Source: Eubacteriales bacterium | GTDB lineage: Bacteria; Bacillota; Clostridia; Oscillospirales; Oscillospiraceae | Assembly (NCBI GenBank): GCA_030539285.1 | Contig: JAUNSH010000019.1 | Span: forward strand, 1 to 47,272 | Direction: 5' to 3' | Length of the DNA stretch: 47,272 nucleotides | Part shown: piece after piece, positions 39,586 to 47,272 of the stretch | How positions within the stretch are numbered: position 1 is the stretch's first letter | How the letters are laid out: every line of letters starts with the position of its first letter | The notes under the pieces: model-generated | The model's database searches: none | Seen by the model: only the letters and a program-made list of their open reading frames with translations | What the model was told of the DNA's origin: nothing | Translations under genes and position numbers: made by a program

Positions 39586-40300
39586 GATCTGCTATGACGG
39601 CACCCGCTACCGGGGCTGGCAGCGGCTTCCCGGCAGGGAGGACACCATTCAGGGTAAATTGGAGACGGCCCTGAGCCGAATTCTGGGGGAACCCATCGAG
39701 GTCTCCGGCAGCGGGCGCACCGACGCGGGCGTTCACGCAAAAGGGCAGGTAGCCAATTTTCACTCCGAAAGCACCATGCCCAGCGAGGAAATTTTGGCGA
39801 ATCTGCGGCGGTATCTGCCGGAGGACATCGGCATATATTCCTGTAAGGATGTCTCGCCCCGGTTCCATGCCCGGCTGAACGCCCGGGAAAAGACCTACTG
39901 CTACCGTATCTGGAACAGCGAGGCCCCCTGCGTATTTGCGCGGCGGTTTGTGGCGGTGATGCCGGAAACACTGGACATGGAAGCCATGAAACAGGCGGCG
40001 GCGCTGCTGCTGGGAAAGCACGATTTTTCCGCCTTCTGCGGCAACGCCAAAATGAAAAAATCTACGGTGCGGGAGCTGTACGCCATCGACATCGCCCGGC
40101 AGGGGGAGGAAATTCAGATCCGCTATACCGGAAACGGCTTCCTATATAATATGGTACGAATTTTGACGGGTACCCTGATCGAAGTGGGCAGGGGGGAACG
40201 AAGCCCCGAATCTATCCCGGCCCTGTTTGGCGCCAAACGGGAGCAGGCGGGATTCCTTGCCCCGGCCCAGGGGCTGTGCCTTGAGGAGGTAGTGTATTGA
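39566..40300 (+). CDS. truA: tRNA pseudouridine(38-40) synthase TruA
   Basis: A 244-residue pseudouridine synthase that modifies the anticodon stem-loop of tRNAs. The N-terminus LRLEICYDGTRYRGWQRLPG is typical, and the catalytic Asp lies in GSGRTDAGVHAKGQVANF near residue 51. The C-terminal part shows GNGFLYNMVRILTGTLIEVG and the closing APAQGLCLEEVVY. It overlaps the preceding 44-residue gene by 20 bases and the following one by four, so all three are co-transcribed. Confidence 0.95.
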   Translation: MRNLRLEICYDGTRYRGWQRLPGREDTIQGKLETALSRILGEPIEVSGSGRTDAGVHAKGQVANFHSESTMPSEEILANLRRYLPEDIGIYSCKDVSPRFHARLNAREKTYCYRIWNSEAPCVFARRFVAVMPETLDMEAMKQAAALLLGKHDFSAFCGNAKMKKSTVRELYAIDIARQGEEIQIRYTGNGFLYNMVRILTGTLIEVGRGERSPESIPALFGAKREQAGFLAPAQGLCLEEVVY

Positions 40301-40638
40301 ATATTCAGATTTTTGGAAAAAGTAAGTGCTTTGATACGAAAAAAGCGGAGCGGTACTTCAAAGAACGCAGGATCTCCTTTCAGTCCATCGATCTTAAAAA
40401 GTACGGCATGTCCGGCCGGGAATTTGACAGCGTTCTCCGGGCGGTGGGGGGCATCGACAATCTCATCGACTGGGACAGCAAGTCCCCGGAGGTGACCCTG
40501 ATGAAGTACATGGAGGACAAAACCGCCAAGGAGGACAAGATCTTCGACGATCCCACCCTCATGAAGACCCCGGTGGTGCGCAACGGCAAACAGGCCACTG
40601 TGGGGTATTGCCCGGAGATTTGGGCGACGTGGGTGTAA
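40297..40638 (+). CDS. ArsC/Spx family protein
   Basis: A 113-residue thioredoxin-like protein of the ArsC/Spx/YffB family, with IQIFGKSKCFDTKKAERYFK at the N-terminus. Only one Cys (residue 11) is present at the active site, where Spx has CxxC; FDDPTLMKTPVVRNGKQATV and the ending VGYCPEIWATW are family-like. Start is TTG 40297, overlapping the truA stop, with GAGGAGG seven bases upstream. It could be an arsenate reductase-like or a glutathione/thiol-dependent protein; no ars operon genes are near, so the function is open. Confidence 0.88.
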   Translation: MNIQIFGKSKCFDTKKAERYFKERRISFQSIDLKKYGMSGREFDSVLRAVGGIDNLIDWDSKSPEVTLMKYMEDKTAKEDKIFDDPTLMKTPVVRNGKQATVGYCPEIWATWV

Positions 40639-40700
40639 TGTAATTGTCAACTGTCAATGTGAATCAAGGTTTGAAAACGTAAATATATAGAAAAAACGTA

Positions 40701-40820
40701 TGTCATTCCGACTGGAGCGCAGCGGAATGGAGGAATCTTTCCCGTTCGTTTTTCCTTTAACGTTCCCACAAACGGTAACGCGGAAGATTCCTCCACTCGC
40801 TTCGCTCGGTCGGAATGACA
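40701..40820. repeat. TGTCATTCC palindromic element
   Basis: TGTCATTCCGAC (40701-40712) pairs with GTCGGAATGACA (40809-40820), and GGAGGAATCTT (about 40729) pairs with AAGATTCCTCC (about 40784). The block downstream, to about 40870, is repeated in reverse orientation at the window end (47213-47272). It lies in the untranslated gap after the ArsC-like gene. Confidence 0.75.
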
Positions 40821-40924
40821 AATGGGGTACGTTCCCGCATTTCCGAGCATTTCAACTCTTGATTCGCACTGTCAATTGCCAATTCATCTATTTGCCAGCG
40901 TTATTTTGAAAAATCATCCTTCAC

Positions 40925-40959
40925 AAAAGCAGCCTCCCAACTTAGGGGGCTGCTTTTTT
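40925..40959 (+). terminator. Terminator of the truA operon
   Basis: AAAAGCAGCCTCCC, AACTTA, GGGGGCTGCTTTTTT. Confidence 0.8.
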
Positions 40960-41020
40960 GTCGAAAGTGAAAAATTTTTGTTGCAGAATTTGTAAAGTAG
41001 TGATAAAGTAGGAGAATACC

Positions 41021-42391
41021 ATGACGGAACTGGTTTTTTACATACAGGATGTCATTTTGGGCCTGCCTGCCGCCGCCCTGATCCTGGGCGTGGGGCTGTT
41101 TCTCAGTATTCGGCTGGGGTTTCCGCAGCTGGGGCTGTTCCCACGGGCTATAAGGCTGTTTTTCCGGCGGATGTTCGGCGGGAAGCAGGAGGGAGGCGTG
41201 TCCTCCTTTCAGGCCTTTTGCACCGCGCTGGCGGCTACCGTCGGCACCGGGAATCTGGTGGGCGTGGCTGGGGCCATCTGCCTTGGCGGGCCGGGGGCTG
41301 TTTTCTGGATGTGGGTCTGTGCCTTTTTCGGCATGGCCACCAAGTACGCCGAGGCTGCGCTGGCGGTGCGCTACCGGGTGAAAACCCCCGATGGCTACGC
41401 CGGCGGCCCCATGTATACCATGACCCGTGGACTGGGGCTTAGGTTTTGTCCGCTGGCGAAGGCCTACTGCGTCTTCGGCATCCTTGCCGCCTTCGGCGTG
41501 GGCAATGCCGCCCAGGTGAGCGCCGTGGTCACCGGGGTCAACGCGGCAGTCGTCCGCCTGGGCGGGGAGCCGAGCCGGACCGCCGATCTGCTGATGGGCC
41601 TGACTCTAGCGGTGCTGGCGGGATTCCTTCTGTTCGGCGGGGCAAAGCGCGTGGGCGCTGCGGCGGAAACGCTGGTCCCCATTGCTGCCGCCGGGTATAT
41701 TTTGTTGTGCATCGGGGTGCTGCTGGCCTTCCGCCGGCGGATCCCGGGTGCGTTTTGTCAGATTTTCACGGGTGCGTTTTGTCCCCGGGCCGTCACCGGC
41801 GGGATGCTTGGCTCTGCCTTTCACGCCCTGTGCGTGGGCTGCCGCCGGGGGGTATTTACCAATGAGGCGGGCATGGGCACCGCGTCCATCGCCCACGCCT
41901 GCGCCGAGGCTGAGCCTGCGGAGCAGGGCCTCATGGGCGTGGTTGAAGTATTTTTGGACACCATCGTCATCTGCACCCTGACGGCACTGGTGATTCTCGT
42001 TTCCGGGGTGACCATTCCCTACGGCACGGATGTGGGCGGGGAGCTGACCACCGCGGCCTTTTCCCAGGTCTACGGGGCGGGGGCTTCCCTGTTTCTGGCG
42101 GCGGCGCTGATTTTATTCGCCGTTGCCACCATTCTGGGCTGGGGCCTGTATGGGGCGAGATGCTCCCAATTTTTATTCGGCGGCTGGAAAGGCTTTGCCG
42201 CCGCTCAGACTGCCGTGGTGGTGCTGGGCGCGGTGCTGGACACCGAAACGGTCTGGCAGCTGAGTGAGATCGCCAACGGCCTGATGGCCATTCCCAATCT
42301 GATTTGCCTTGCGGCCCTGTCTTCTGAGCTGAGCCGCATTACGAAAGAATATAAAAAATCCGGCGCATCTGGCAGCCGCCGGAGGAGGTAA
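41021..42391 (+). CDS. Alanine/glycine:cation symporter (AGCS family)
   Basis: A 456-residue secondary transporter that takes up alanine or glycine with sodium ions. Ten or more hydrophobic helices are present. Family motifs: FQAFCTALAATVGTGNLVGV near residue 67, GGPGAVFWMWVCAFFGMATK with YAEAALAVRYR, GGPMYTM, GRRGVFTNEAG in the form CRRGVFTNEAGMGTASIAHA, and LDTIVICTLTALVIL. Length is normal. AGGAGA lies before the ATG. The aminotransferase gene begins five bases after the stop, so uptake and transamination of alanine are probably linked. Confidence 0.94.
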   Translation: MTELVFYIQDVILGLPAAALILGVGLFLSIRLGFPQLGLFPRAIRLFFRRMFGGKQEGGVSSFQAFCTALAATVGTGNLVGVAGAICLGGPGAVFWMWVCAFFGMATKYAEAALAVRYRVKTPDGYAGGPMYTMTRGLGLRFCPLAKAYCVFGILAAFGVGNAAQVSAVVTGVNAAVVRLGGEPSRTADLLMGLTLAVLAGFLLFGGAKRVGAAAETLVPIAAAGYILLCIGVLLAFRRRIPGAFCQIFTGAFCPRAVTGGMLGSAFHALCVGCRRGVFTNEAGMGTASIAHACAEAEPAEQGLMGVVEVFLDTIVICTLTALVILVSGVTIPYGTDVGGELTTAAFSQVYGAGASLFLAAALILFAVATILGWGLYGARCSQFLFGGWKGFAAAQTAVVVLGAVLDTETVWQLSEIANGLMAIPNLICLAALSSELSRITKEYKKSGASGSRRRR

Positions 42392-42396
42392 AGACT

Positions 42397-43623
42397 ATGC
42401 AGATTTCCATTAACGCCAACCGCTGTGAGCCGTCCCCCATGCGGAAATTCCATCCCCTGGCAATACAGGCGAAAAAGGACGGCAAAAAGATCTACCATCT
42501 GAACATCGGCCAGCCCGACCTGCCCACTCCCAAGGCCTTCTATGAGGCGGTCCACGACTTTGCCGACCAGACCCTGGCCTATGAAGCCTCCCCCGGACGG
42601 CCCGTGCTCATTGAAGCTATCAAAAAATACTACGGCACCTTGGGCGTCCCTCTGGAGGACAACGACATCCTGGTGACCACCGGCGGCAGCGAAGCCCTGC
42701 TGTTTACCTGCCTGTCCATTCTGGACCCCTACACCGAGGTCATCATTCCCGAACCCTACTATCCCAACTACACCACCTTCGTCCACGCCGCCGGCGGTGT
42801 TATCCGCGCCCTGCCCACCAACCCCTGGGAGGGCTACCGCTACGCTGACCGGGAGCGCATTGAGAGCCTGATCACGCCCAACACCCGGGCCATCCTGATC
42901 ACCAACCCCGGCAACCCCACCGGCGTGGTGCTGGACGAGAGTGAAATGCGGATGATTGCGGACATCGCCAAGAAGCACAATCTGTTCCTCATCTGCGACG
43001 AGGTGTACCGGGAGTTCTGCTACGACGACAAGTTCGGCGTGCCCACCATGGCCCGGTTCCGGGACATTGACGAAAACCTGGTCATCGTGGACTCCGTGTC
43101 CAAGCGGTTCTCCGCCTGCGGCGCCCGGGTGGGCTGCGTGGTCACCCGCAACAAGCAGCTTCAGGCGGCGCTGCTAAAGTTCTGCCAGTCCCGTCTGGCG
43201 GTGGCAACGGTGGATCAGGTGGGCGCGGCGGCGCTGTACAGTGTGGATTCCGACTTTTTCCGCAGCTGCAAGGCCGAATACCGCAAACGCCGGGACACCG
43301 TCATCCGCAAGCTGCGCCAGATCCCCGGCGTGGTGGTGGAGGAGCCAATGGGCGCTTTCTACCTGATGGCGAGCCTGCCGGTAGACAACGCGGACAAGTT
43401 CCAGCGGTGGCTGCTGGAGGAATTCAGCGACAACGGCGACACGGTGATGTTTGCTCCCGGTGCGCCCTTCTACGAGACCCCCGGCAAGGGCATCAACGAG
43501 GTGCGGATCGCCTATGTCCTCAAGCAGGAGGATCTGGAGCGGGCCATGGACGTGCTGGCCAAGGGCATCGCCGCGTATCAGAAGACCGTCATGGAGGTCA
43601 AGCCCGTGCCGGTGGAAGAGTGA
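42397..43623 (+). CDS. Class I/II PLP-dependent aminotransferase (AspB-like)
   Basis: A 408-residue pyridoxal-phosphate aminotransferase of fold type I. LNIGQPDLPTPKAFYEA begins the conserved N-terminal arm. VTTGGSEALLF binds the cofactor phosphate; NPGNPTG and CDEVYREFCYD hold the Asn and Asp that contact the ring. The Schiff-base Lys is in SVSKRFSACGARVG near residue 240, and the substrate carboxylate Arg in INEVRIAYVLKQEDL. The context with an alanine/glycine symporter favours alanine or aspartate as donor. GGAGGAGG precedes the ATG. Confidence 0.93.
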   Translation: MQISINANRCEPSPMRKFHPLAIQAKKDGKKIYHLNIGQPDLPTPKAFYEAVHDFADQTLAYEASPGRPVLIEAIKKYYGTLGVPLEDNDILVTTGGSEALLFTCLSILDPYTEVIIPEPYYPNYTTFVHAAGGVIRALPTNPWEGYRYADRERIESLITPNTRAILITNPGNPTGVVLDESEMRMIADIAKKHNLFLICDEVYREFCYDDKFGVPTMARFRDIDENLVIVDSVSKRFSACGARVGCVVTRNKQLQAALLKFCQSRLAVATVDQVGAAALYSVDSDFFRSCKAEYRKRRDTVIRKLRQIPGVVVEEPMGAFYLMASLPVDNADKFQRWLLEEFSDNGDTVMFAPGAPFYETPGKGINEVRIAYVLKQEDLERAMDVLAKGIAAYQKTVMEVKPVPVEE

Positions 43624-43630
43624 GAACTCA

Positions 43631-43744
43631 GTTAAAAGTTGAAAAATGAAAGTGGAAAGTTATGGTATCCCCTTCGGGGATGATTCAAAATTGTCCCGCA
43701 GGGACTCCTTCACTTTCAATTTTCCACTTTCCACTTTCAACTTA
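43631..43744. repeat. Inverted-repeat intergenic element
   Basis: TTAAAAGTTGAAAAATGAAA with GTGGAAAGT at the left pairs with ACTTTCCACTTTCAACTTAA at the right; shorter hairpins (ATCCCCTTCGGGGAT, GTCCCGCAGGGAC) lie inside. No gene. It resembles a small mobile or structural repeat. Confidence 0.65.
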
Positions 43745-43777
43745 AAAGCGGAACGCGTCTGCGTTCCGCTTTTTTTC
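43744..43777 (+). terminator. Terminator of the symporter/aminotransferase operon
   Basis: AAAAGCGGAACGC, GTCT, GCGTTCCGCTTTTTTT. Confidence 0.85.
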
Positions 43778-43832
43778 GTCCCGGCCCTTTCGCTATACTT
43801 AGGAAGCATCTATACGAAAGGGGAGAGGCCAA

Positions 43833-44399
43833 TTGAAACGGGGGAGCATGGCACTGCTGGTGGGGGTATTGGCGCTGGGGCTGAGCCTGCCTGTGGGAGC
43901 GTCAGAGATGCGGGGCACGGTGGAGGTCAGGCTGGACGCCGGGGAGCTGCCTGTGACCAACGGCGCGGTGACCATGTATCTGGTGGGGGTTCCCACCGAG
44001 GGCGGCTACCGATTGCTTGACAGCTACGGCGGCGGGATCGTCCGCGGTGAGGATGCCTGCTCCGGGAATCTGGCCTACTGGCTGGGGGAACTGGCCGGCA
44101 GCGGGAAGGAGCTATTGCTGGATGTGGACGGAAGGGTGGTGTTTTCCGGTATCGAGGAGGGGCTGTACCTGCTGGTGCAGACCCAGCGGATGGACGGGTT
44201 CTACCCCTTCCGGTCCTTTCTCGTGGAGGTGCCTGCGCAGGGGCAGTGGACGCGGTGCTATGAGCCGGTGATCATGCCCATCACCGATGAGCCGCCCCTC
44301 ACCGGGGACCTGGGGATCTATCTGGCGGTGCTGGGCATGGCCCTGTCCGGCGGGGGGCTGGTGTGCTGCGGGATCTGGAACCGGAAAAAGAAGGGATAA
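43833..44399 (+). CDS. Secreted surface protein with sortase-like C-terminal signal
   Basis: A 188-residue exported protein. A signal peptide (SMALLVGVLALGLSLPVGAS) comes first, then a beta-rich domain with SGIEEGLYLLVQTQRMDGFY and PFRSFLVEVPAQ, which recalls the SpaA/prealbumin-like fold of pilins. The C-terminus has the order of a cell-wall sorting signal: PPLTGD, a hydrophobic helix (LGIYLAVLGMALSGGGLVCC) and a basic tail NRKKKG. PPLTG departs from LPxTG; several Clostridia use PxTG variants. Start is TTG 43833 after GGGGAGAGG. No sortase gene is in the window. Function beyond surface attachment is unknown. Confidence 0.75.
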   Translation: MKRGSMALLVGVLALGLSLPVGASEMRGTVEVRLDAGELPVTNGAVTMYLVGVPTEGGYRLLDSYGGGIVRGEDACSGNLAYWLGELAGSGKELLLDVDGRVVFSGIEEGLYLLVQTQRMDGFYPFRSFLVEVPAQGQWTRCYEPVIMPITDEPPLTGDLGIYLAVLGMALSGGGLVCCGIWNRKKKG

Positions 44400-44430
44400 A
44401 TCAAAAACGTTAATTGGAATTTATCAATGC

Positions 44431-44581
44431 GTAGGGCTTATGTCATGACCCCGCCGACCACGTTGGATGTTTGTGGCACTTACGTCCAACGAAAAACGTG
44501 TGGAGGTCTACTTTCCAATACCATTCACCGAAAGTTGCATAGAATCGAAACTGGATCGGCGGGGTCATGACCCCGCCCTAC
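44431..44581. repeat. 151-bp MITE-like element, copy 2
   Basis: Same length and structure as 39212-39362: begins GTAGGGCTTATGTCATGACC, ends GGGGTCATGACCCCGCCCTAC, with shared interior blocks CCGCCGACCACGTTG, TGGAGGTC and ATTCACCGAAAG. The left end carries several substitutions. It lies between the surface protein and the first LCP gene. Confidence 0.8.
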
Positions 44582-44639
44582 AGTCCAGTAAATTCCAATT
44601 TTCCACTATGGATACACCCTTAAATAAACCTTAACATAC

Positions 44640-44668
44640 TTGAACGATCCCGCCGCGCGTGGTACAAT
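44640..44668 (+). promoter_or_regulatory. Promoter of the first LCP gene
   Basis: TTGAAC (44640-44645), 17 bases, TACAAT (44663-44668). Confidence 0.75.
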
Positions 44669-44698
44669 GGTCTCTATAAAAGAAGCAGGAGGCCGAAT

Positions 44699-45835
44699 AT
44701 GGGGTATCACGGACGTTTTGAACAACAAAAACAGCCCGAAAACAGAAAAAAGGGCGGAAAAGGCCGGAAAATCCTTCTGATCGCGCTGGCGGTGCTGCTG
44801 GCATTGGTCCTGATCGGCGCGGGCGCGGTGTACTGGTTTATCCAGAACAAATTCAGCAAAATGAATATCATCACCCTGCCGGAGGATACCTACGTCTACA
44901 CGGAAGCCACGGATGAATACACCCGTCCGCCGGAGACGGTGCAGACGGAGGAAACGGTGGAGGTGACGACCGAGGAGACCACGCGGCCGCCCATGAGCGC
45001 CGATGACATCATCAACATTCTGGTGGTGGGACAGGCCTCCCGGGCCGGTGAGGAAGGGCGGATGGCCGACAGCACCATGCTGGTGTCCATCAACACCTAT
45101 ACCGAGGAGGTGACGGTGTTCTCCATCCTCCGGGATTCTCTGGTCAATCTTCCGGCCTACAAAAACCTGAAAGGCGGCAAGGCCAAGTTCACCATGTGCT
45201 ACGCCCTGGGCTATCAGCAGAACGGCACCGTGGGGGCCATGGAGATGACCAACATCTGTCTGAAAGACAACTTCGGCATCGAGGTGGATTACAACATCGA
45301 GGTCAGCTTTGACGGCTTTATCCGGATGATCGACTACCTGAACGGCGTGGAGCTGGAGCTGACGGAAGCCGAAGCGGACTACCTCAACAAGGACACCCTG
45401 TACGTCCAGCGGACCATCGAGCCGGGGGTGCAGGTGCTGCAGGGCATGGAGGCCCTGTCCTATGCCCGGATGCGCAAGGCGGCAGGCGACGGGGAATCCG
45501 ATATCAAGCGGACGGAGCGCCAGCGCAAGCTGGTGGCTTCCTTGCTTGAAAAGTTCCGCTATATGAGCTTAAGCGAGCTGAACGGCTGGATCGACGAGCT
45601 GCTGCCCATGGTGACCACCACCATGACGCCCTCCGATGTGACCCGACTGGCGGCGAAGATCCTTCCTATGGTCAGCAGGCTGACCATGACGGGAGAGACG
45701 GTCCCTGTGGGAAAGACCGGCTGGGGCGAAATGGTGGATATCTACGGCGACGGCACCATGCAGAGCGTTATGCTCTTCGTGTCGGATCAGCAGAAACGAC
45801 TGATCCGGGCCATTACGGAAGCCGAGGTAAATTGA
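44699..45835 (+). CDS. LytR-CpsA-Psr family cell-wall polymer ligase
   Basis: A 378-residue membrane-anchored LCP protein, which attaches teichoic acids or other glycopolymers to peptidoglycan from a lipid-linked donor. A cytoplasmic N-terminus (YHGRFEQQKQPENRKKG) is followed by a helix (ILLIALAVLLALVLIGAGAV), a Glu/Thr-rich extracellular linker and the LCP domain. Conserved residues appear in DDIINILVVGQ, VFSILRDSLVNLP, the Asn/Gly-rich centre DYLNGVELEL and the Arg motif YARMRKAAGDGESDIKRTER with QRKL. It is the first of two tandem paralogues, each with its own promoter. Confidence 0.93.
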   Translation: MGYHGRFEQQKQPENRKKGGKGRKILLIALAVLLALVLIGAGAVYWFIQNKFSKMNIITLPEDTYVYTEATDEYTRPPETVQTEETVEVTTEETTRPPMSADDIINILVVGQASRAGEEGRMADSTMLVSINTYTEEVTVFSILRDSLVNLPAYKNLKGGKAKFTMCYALGYQQNGTVGAMEMTNICLKDNFGIEVDYNIEVSFDGFIRMIDYLNGVELELTEAEADYLNKDTLYVQRTIEPGVQVLQGMEALSYARMRKAAGDGESDIKRTERQRKLVASLLEKFRYMSLSELNGWIDELLPMVTTTMTPSDVTRLAAKILPMVSRLTMTGETVPVGKTGWGEMVDIYGDGTMQSVMLFVSDQQKRLIRAITEAEVN

Positions 45836-45876
45836 GCAATTCTCCGAAAAGAACGAATAATCGGGTGAAAAAAGTC

Positions 45877-45905
45877 TTGTAATCTGAAAACGTCCGTGGT
45901 ACAAT
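45877..45905 (+). promoter_or_regulatory. Promoter of the second LCP gene
   Basis: TTGTAA (45877-45882), 17 bases, TACAAT (45900-45905). The last spacer bases and -10 region (CGTGGTACAAT) match those of the first LCP promoter, suggesting they were duplicated together. Confidence 0.75.
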
Positions 45906-45958
45906 AGCCGCTGAACGACGAAGTAAGACAGATAGTTTGGTCCATCAGGAGGTTATAC

Positions 45959-47122
45959 ATGAGCTATCATGGACGTTTTGAACAGCAGAAGCAGCCAAAA
46001 CAGCCGAAGGACCCGGAAAACAAGACGGGAAAGAGCGGCAAGGGGCTGAAAATTTTTCTGATCGTGCTGGCGGTGGTGCTGGTGCTGATCCTGATCGCCT
46101 GCGCGGCGGTGTACTTTTTCATCCAGAATAAGTTCAATAAGATGAATATTGTCACCCTGCCGGAGGACACCTACGTGTATACGGAGGCCACGGATGAATA
46201 TACCCGTCCGCCGGAGACCGAGGAAACCCAGGTCGAAGAAACTACGGAAGCCGTGGTGGAGACTACCGCCAGGGCTTCGACTGCCGATGATATCATCAAC
46301 ATTCTGGTGGTGGGTCAGGCGGCCCGGGCCGGCGAGGAATACAACATGGCCGATACCACCATGCTGATCTCCCTGAACACCTACACCAAGGAGGTCACGG
46401 TCTTCTCCATCCTCCGGGACTCCTACGTAAAGCTGCCCGACTATAAGGGCCACACCTGCGGCCGGGCCAAGTTCACCGTATGCTACAATCTGGGCTACCA
46501 GTGGGGCGGTGGCACCGCCGGTGCCATGGAGATGACCAATATCTGCCTGCGGGACAACTTCGGCATTGAAGTGGACTACAACATTGAGGTCAGCTTCGAC
46601 GGCTTTATCCGCATGATCGACTACCTCAACGGCGTGGAGCTGGAGCTGACGCAGGCCGAGGCGGATTACCTCAACAAGGACACCCTGTATGTCCAGCGTA
46701 CCATCGAACCCGGCGTGCAGGTGCTGCAGGGCATGGAGGCCCTGTCCTACGCCCGGATGCGCAAAGCCGAGGGCGATTCCGAAAGCGATATCAAACGGAC
46801 GGAGCGTCAGCGCAAGCTGGTGGCTTCCCTGCTTGAGAAGTTCCGCTACATGTCTCTGAGCGAGCTGAACGGCTGGGTGGACGAGCTGCTGCCCATGGTG
46901 ACCACCACCATGACGGCTTCCGACGTGACCAAGCTGGCGGCGAAGATCCTGCCCATGGTCATCGACCTGCAAATGACGGGCGAGACCATCCCCATTTCCG
47001 GCACCGGCTGGGGCGAAATGGTGGATATCTACGACGACGGCAATATCCACAGCGTCATCAAGTTTGAGACCGCCCAGCAGAAGAAGCTGATCCGGGCCAT
47101 CACTGAGGCTGAGGTCAGCTGA
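45959..47122 (+). CDS. LytR-CpsA-Psr family cell-wall polymer ligase, tandem paralogue
   Basis: A 387-residue paralogue of the preceding gene with the same layout: cytoplasmic tail (SYHGRFEQQKQPKQPKDPEN), one membrane helix (IFLIVLAVVLVLILIACAAV), acidic linker and LCP domain. Long stretches are identical, for example NFGIEVDYNIEVSFDGFIRM and MEALSYARMRKA. Differences concentrate in the cytoplasmic tail, the linker and the last 50 residues. All catalytic arginines and aspartates are kept, so both copies should be active, perhaps on different polymers or at different times. AGGAGG precedes the ATG, and a terminator follows. Confidence 0.93.
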   Translation: MSYHGRFEQQKQPKQPKDPENKTGKSGKGLKIFLIVLAVVLVLILIACAAVYFFIQNKFNKMNIVTLPEDTYVYTEATDEYTRPPETEETQVEETTEAVVETTARASTADDIINILVVGQAARAGEEYNMADTTMLISLNTYTKEVTVFSILRDSYVKLPDYKGHTCGRAKFTVCYNLGYQWGGGTAGAMEMTNICLRDNFGIEVDYNIEVSFDGFIRMIDYLNGVELELTQAEADYLNKDTLYVQRTIEPGVQVLQGMEALSYARMRKAEGDSESDIKRTERQRKLVASLLEKFRYMSLSELNGWVDELLPMVTTTMTASDVTKLAAKILPMVIDLQMTGETIPISGTGWGEMVDIYDDGNIHSVIKFETAQQKKLIRAITEAEVS

Positions 47123-47137
47123 GAAGCGTAAAATATG

Positions 47138-47188
47138 AAAACCCCTGTCGGAAAAGGAAGGGAGCTTCCTTGACCGGCAGGGGTTTTG
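47138..47188 (+). terminator. Terminator after the second LCP gene
   Basis: AAAACCCCTGTCGG and CCGGCAGGGGTTTT enclose an inner GGAAGGGAGCTTCC hairpin, ending in a T run. Confidence 0.8.
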
Positions 47189-47212
47189 TACAGTTCCAAA
47201 GCCTTCCCCAAA

Positions 47213-47272
47213 GATGCGAATCAAGAGTTGAAATATTCGGAAAATGAGGGAAACGCACCCCATTTGTCATTC
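47213..47272 (-). repeat. Truncated copy of the 40.8-kb palindromic repeat
   Basis: Reverse-complemented, this reads GAATGACAAATGGGG..., then CATTTTCCGAATATTTCAAC and TCTTGATTC, closely matching 40813-40870. It is cut by the window end. Confidence 0.7.

Noticed and set aside
45953-47263. 436-codon minus-strand open frame opposite the second LCP gene
   Set aside because: It also runs through a terminator and a repeat. The LCP reading on the plus strand has all family motifs.

Overview
The window looks like a chromosomal segment of an anaerobic gut-type Clostridia, most likely Oscillospiraceae-like (Bacillota). The evidence is GC-rich coding sequence with AAGGAGG ribosome sites, TTGACA/TATAAT promoters at 17-bp spacing, a sortase-type surface protein, LCP cell-wall proteins, a serine recombinase with an XRE/KilA-N cassette, and many short palindromic repeats beginning GTAGGGCGGG and ending CCGCCCTAC. 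The genus is an inference; no rRNA or other phylogenetic marker is present.

Left flank (1-5.6 kb, mostly minus strand): the end of a coiled-coil protein, a cardiolipin synthase, a polyprenyl-phosphate sugar transferase, a PHP-type histidinol phosphatase, mutY, and on the plus strand a tRNA-Arg(ACG).

Putative integrated island (5.64-28.30 kb): the last 14 bases of the tRNA region, including CCA (5640-5653), recur as an exact direct repeat at 28286-28299, inside the 3' end of a large serine recombinase. I read these as attL and attR of a roughly 22.7-kb island. From left to right it holds a small conserved protein; a bacteriocin/drug-type ABC exporter operon whose last permease has an in-frame amber codon; a decayed sigma/anti-sigma pair; a large LacI-controlled catabolic cluster (10.96-25.2 kb); and an XRE / KilA-N (frameshifted) / serine recombinase cassette. 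All disrupted genes that I found lie inside this interval.

The LacI cluster is the most interesting part. It has two ADP-ribosylglycohydrolase-fold enzymes (one with a long C-terminal beta-rich extension), a PfkB sugar kinase, a CUT1-type sugar importer without its own ATPase, a complete CitD-CitE-CitF citrate-lyase-type complex without citC/citX/citG, a SUMF1-fold protein lacking the catalytic cysteines, and a frameshifted TIM-barrel glycosidase-like protein. Two near-identical palindromic operators sit just downstream of the promoters of the left arm (kinase and first hydrolase) and of the ABC operon. LacI therefore probably controls both arms as one inducible unit. I infer a pathway that imports a conjugate of a sugar and a carboxylic acid, cleaves its glycosidic bond, phosphorylates the sugar and splits the acid with the lyase.

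Right flank (28.3-47.3 kb): a stack of tRNA-tail-like sequences, each with a terminator; an intact ECF sigma/anti-sigma pair paralogous to the island relic; a ThrE-type exporter; DegV; an HxlR regulator divergent from a copper P-type ATPase that carries an apparent internal start for a CopZ-like chaperone; an alpha/beta hydrolase; a MATE exporter; a 44-residue protein overlapping truA; an ArsC/Spx-like protein; an alanine/glycine:cation symporter with an aminotransferase; a small sortase-substrate-like protein; and tandem LytR-CpsA-Psr genes.
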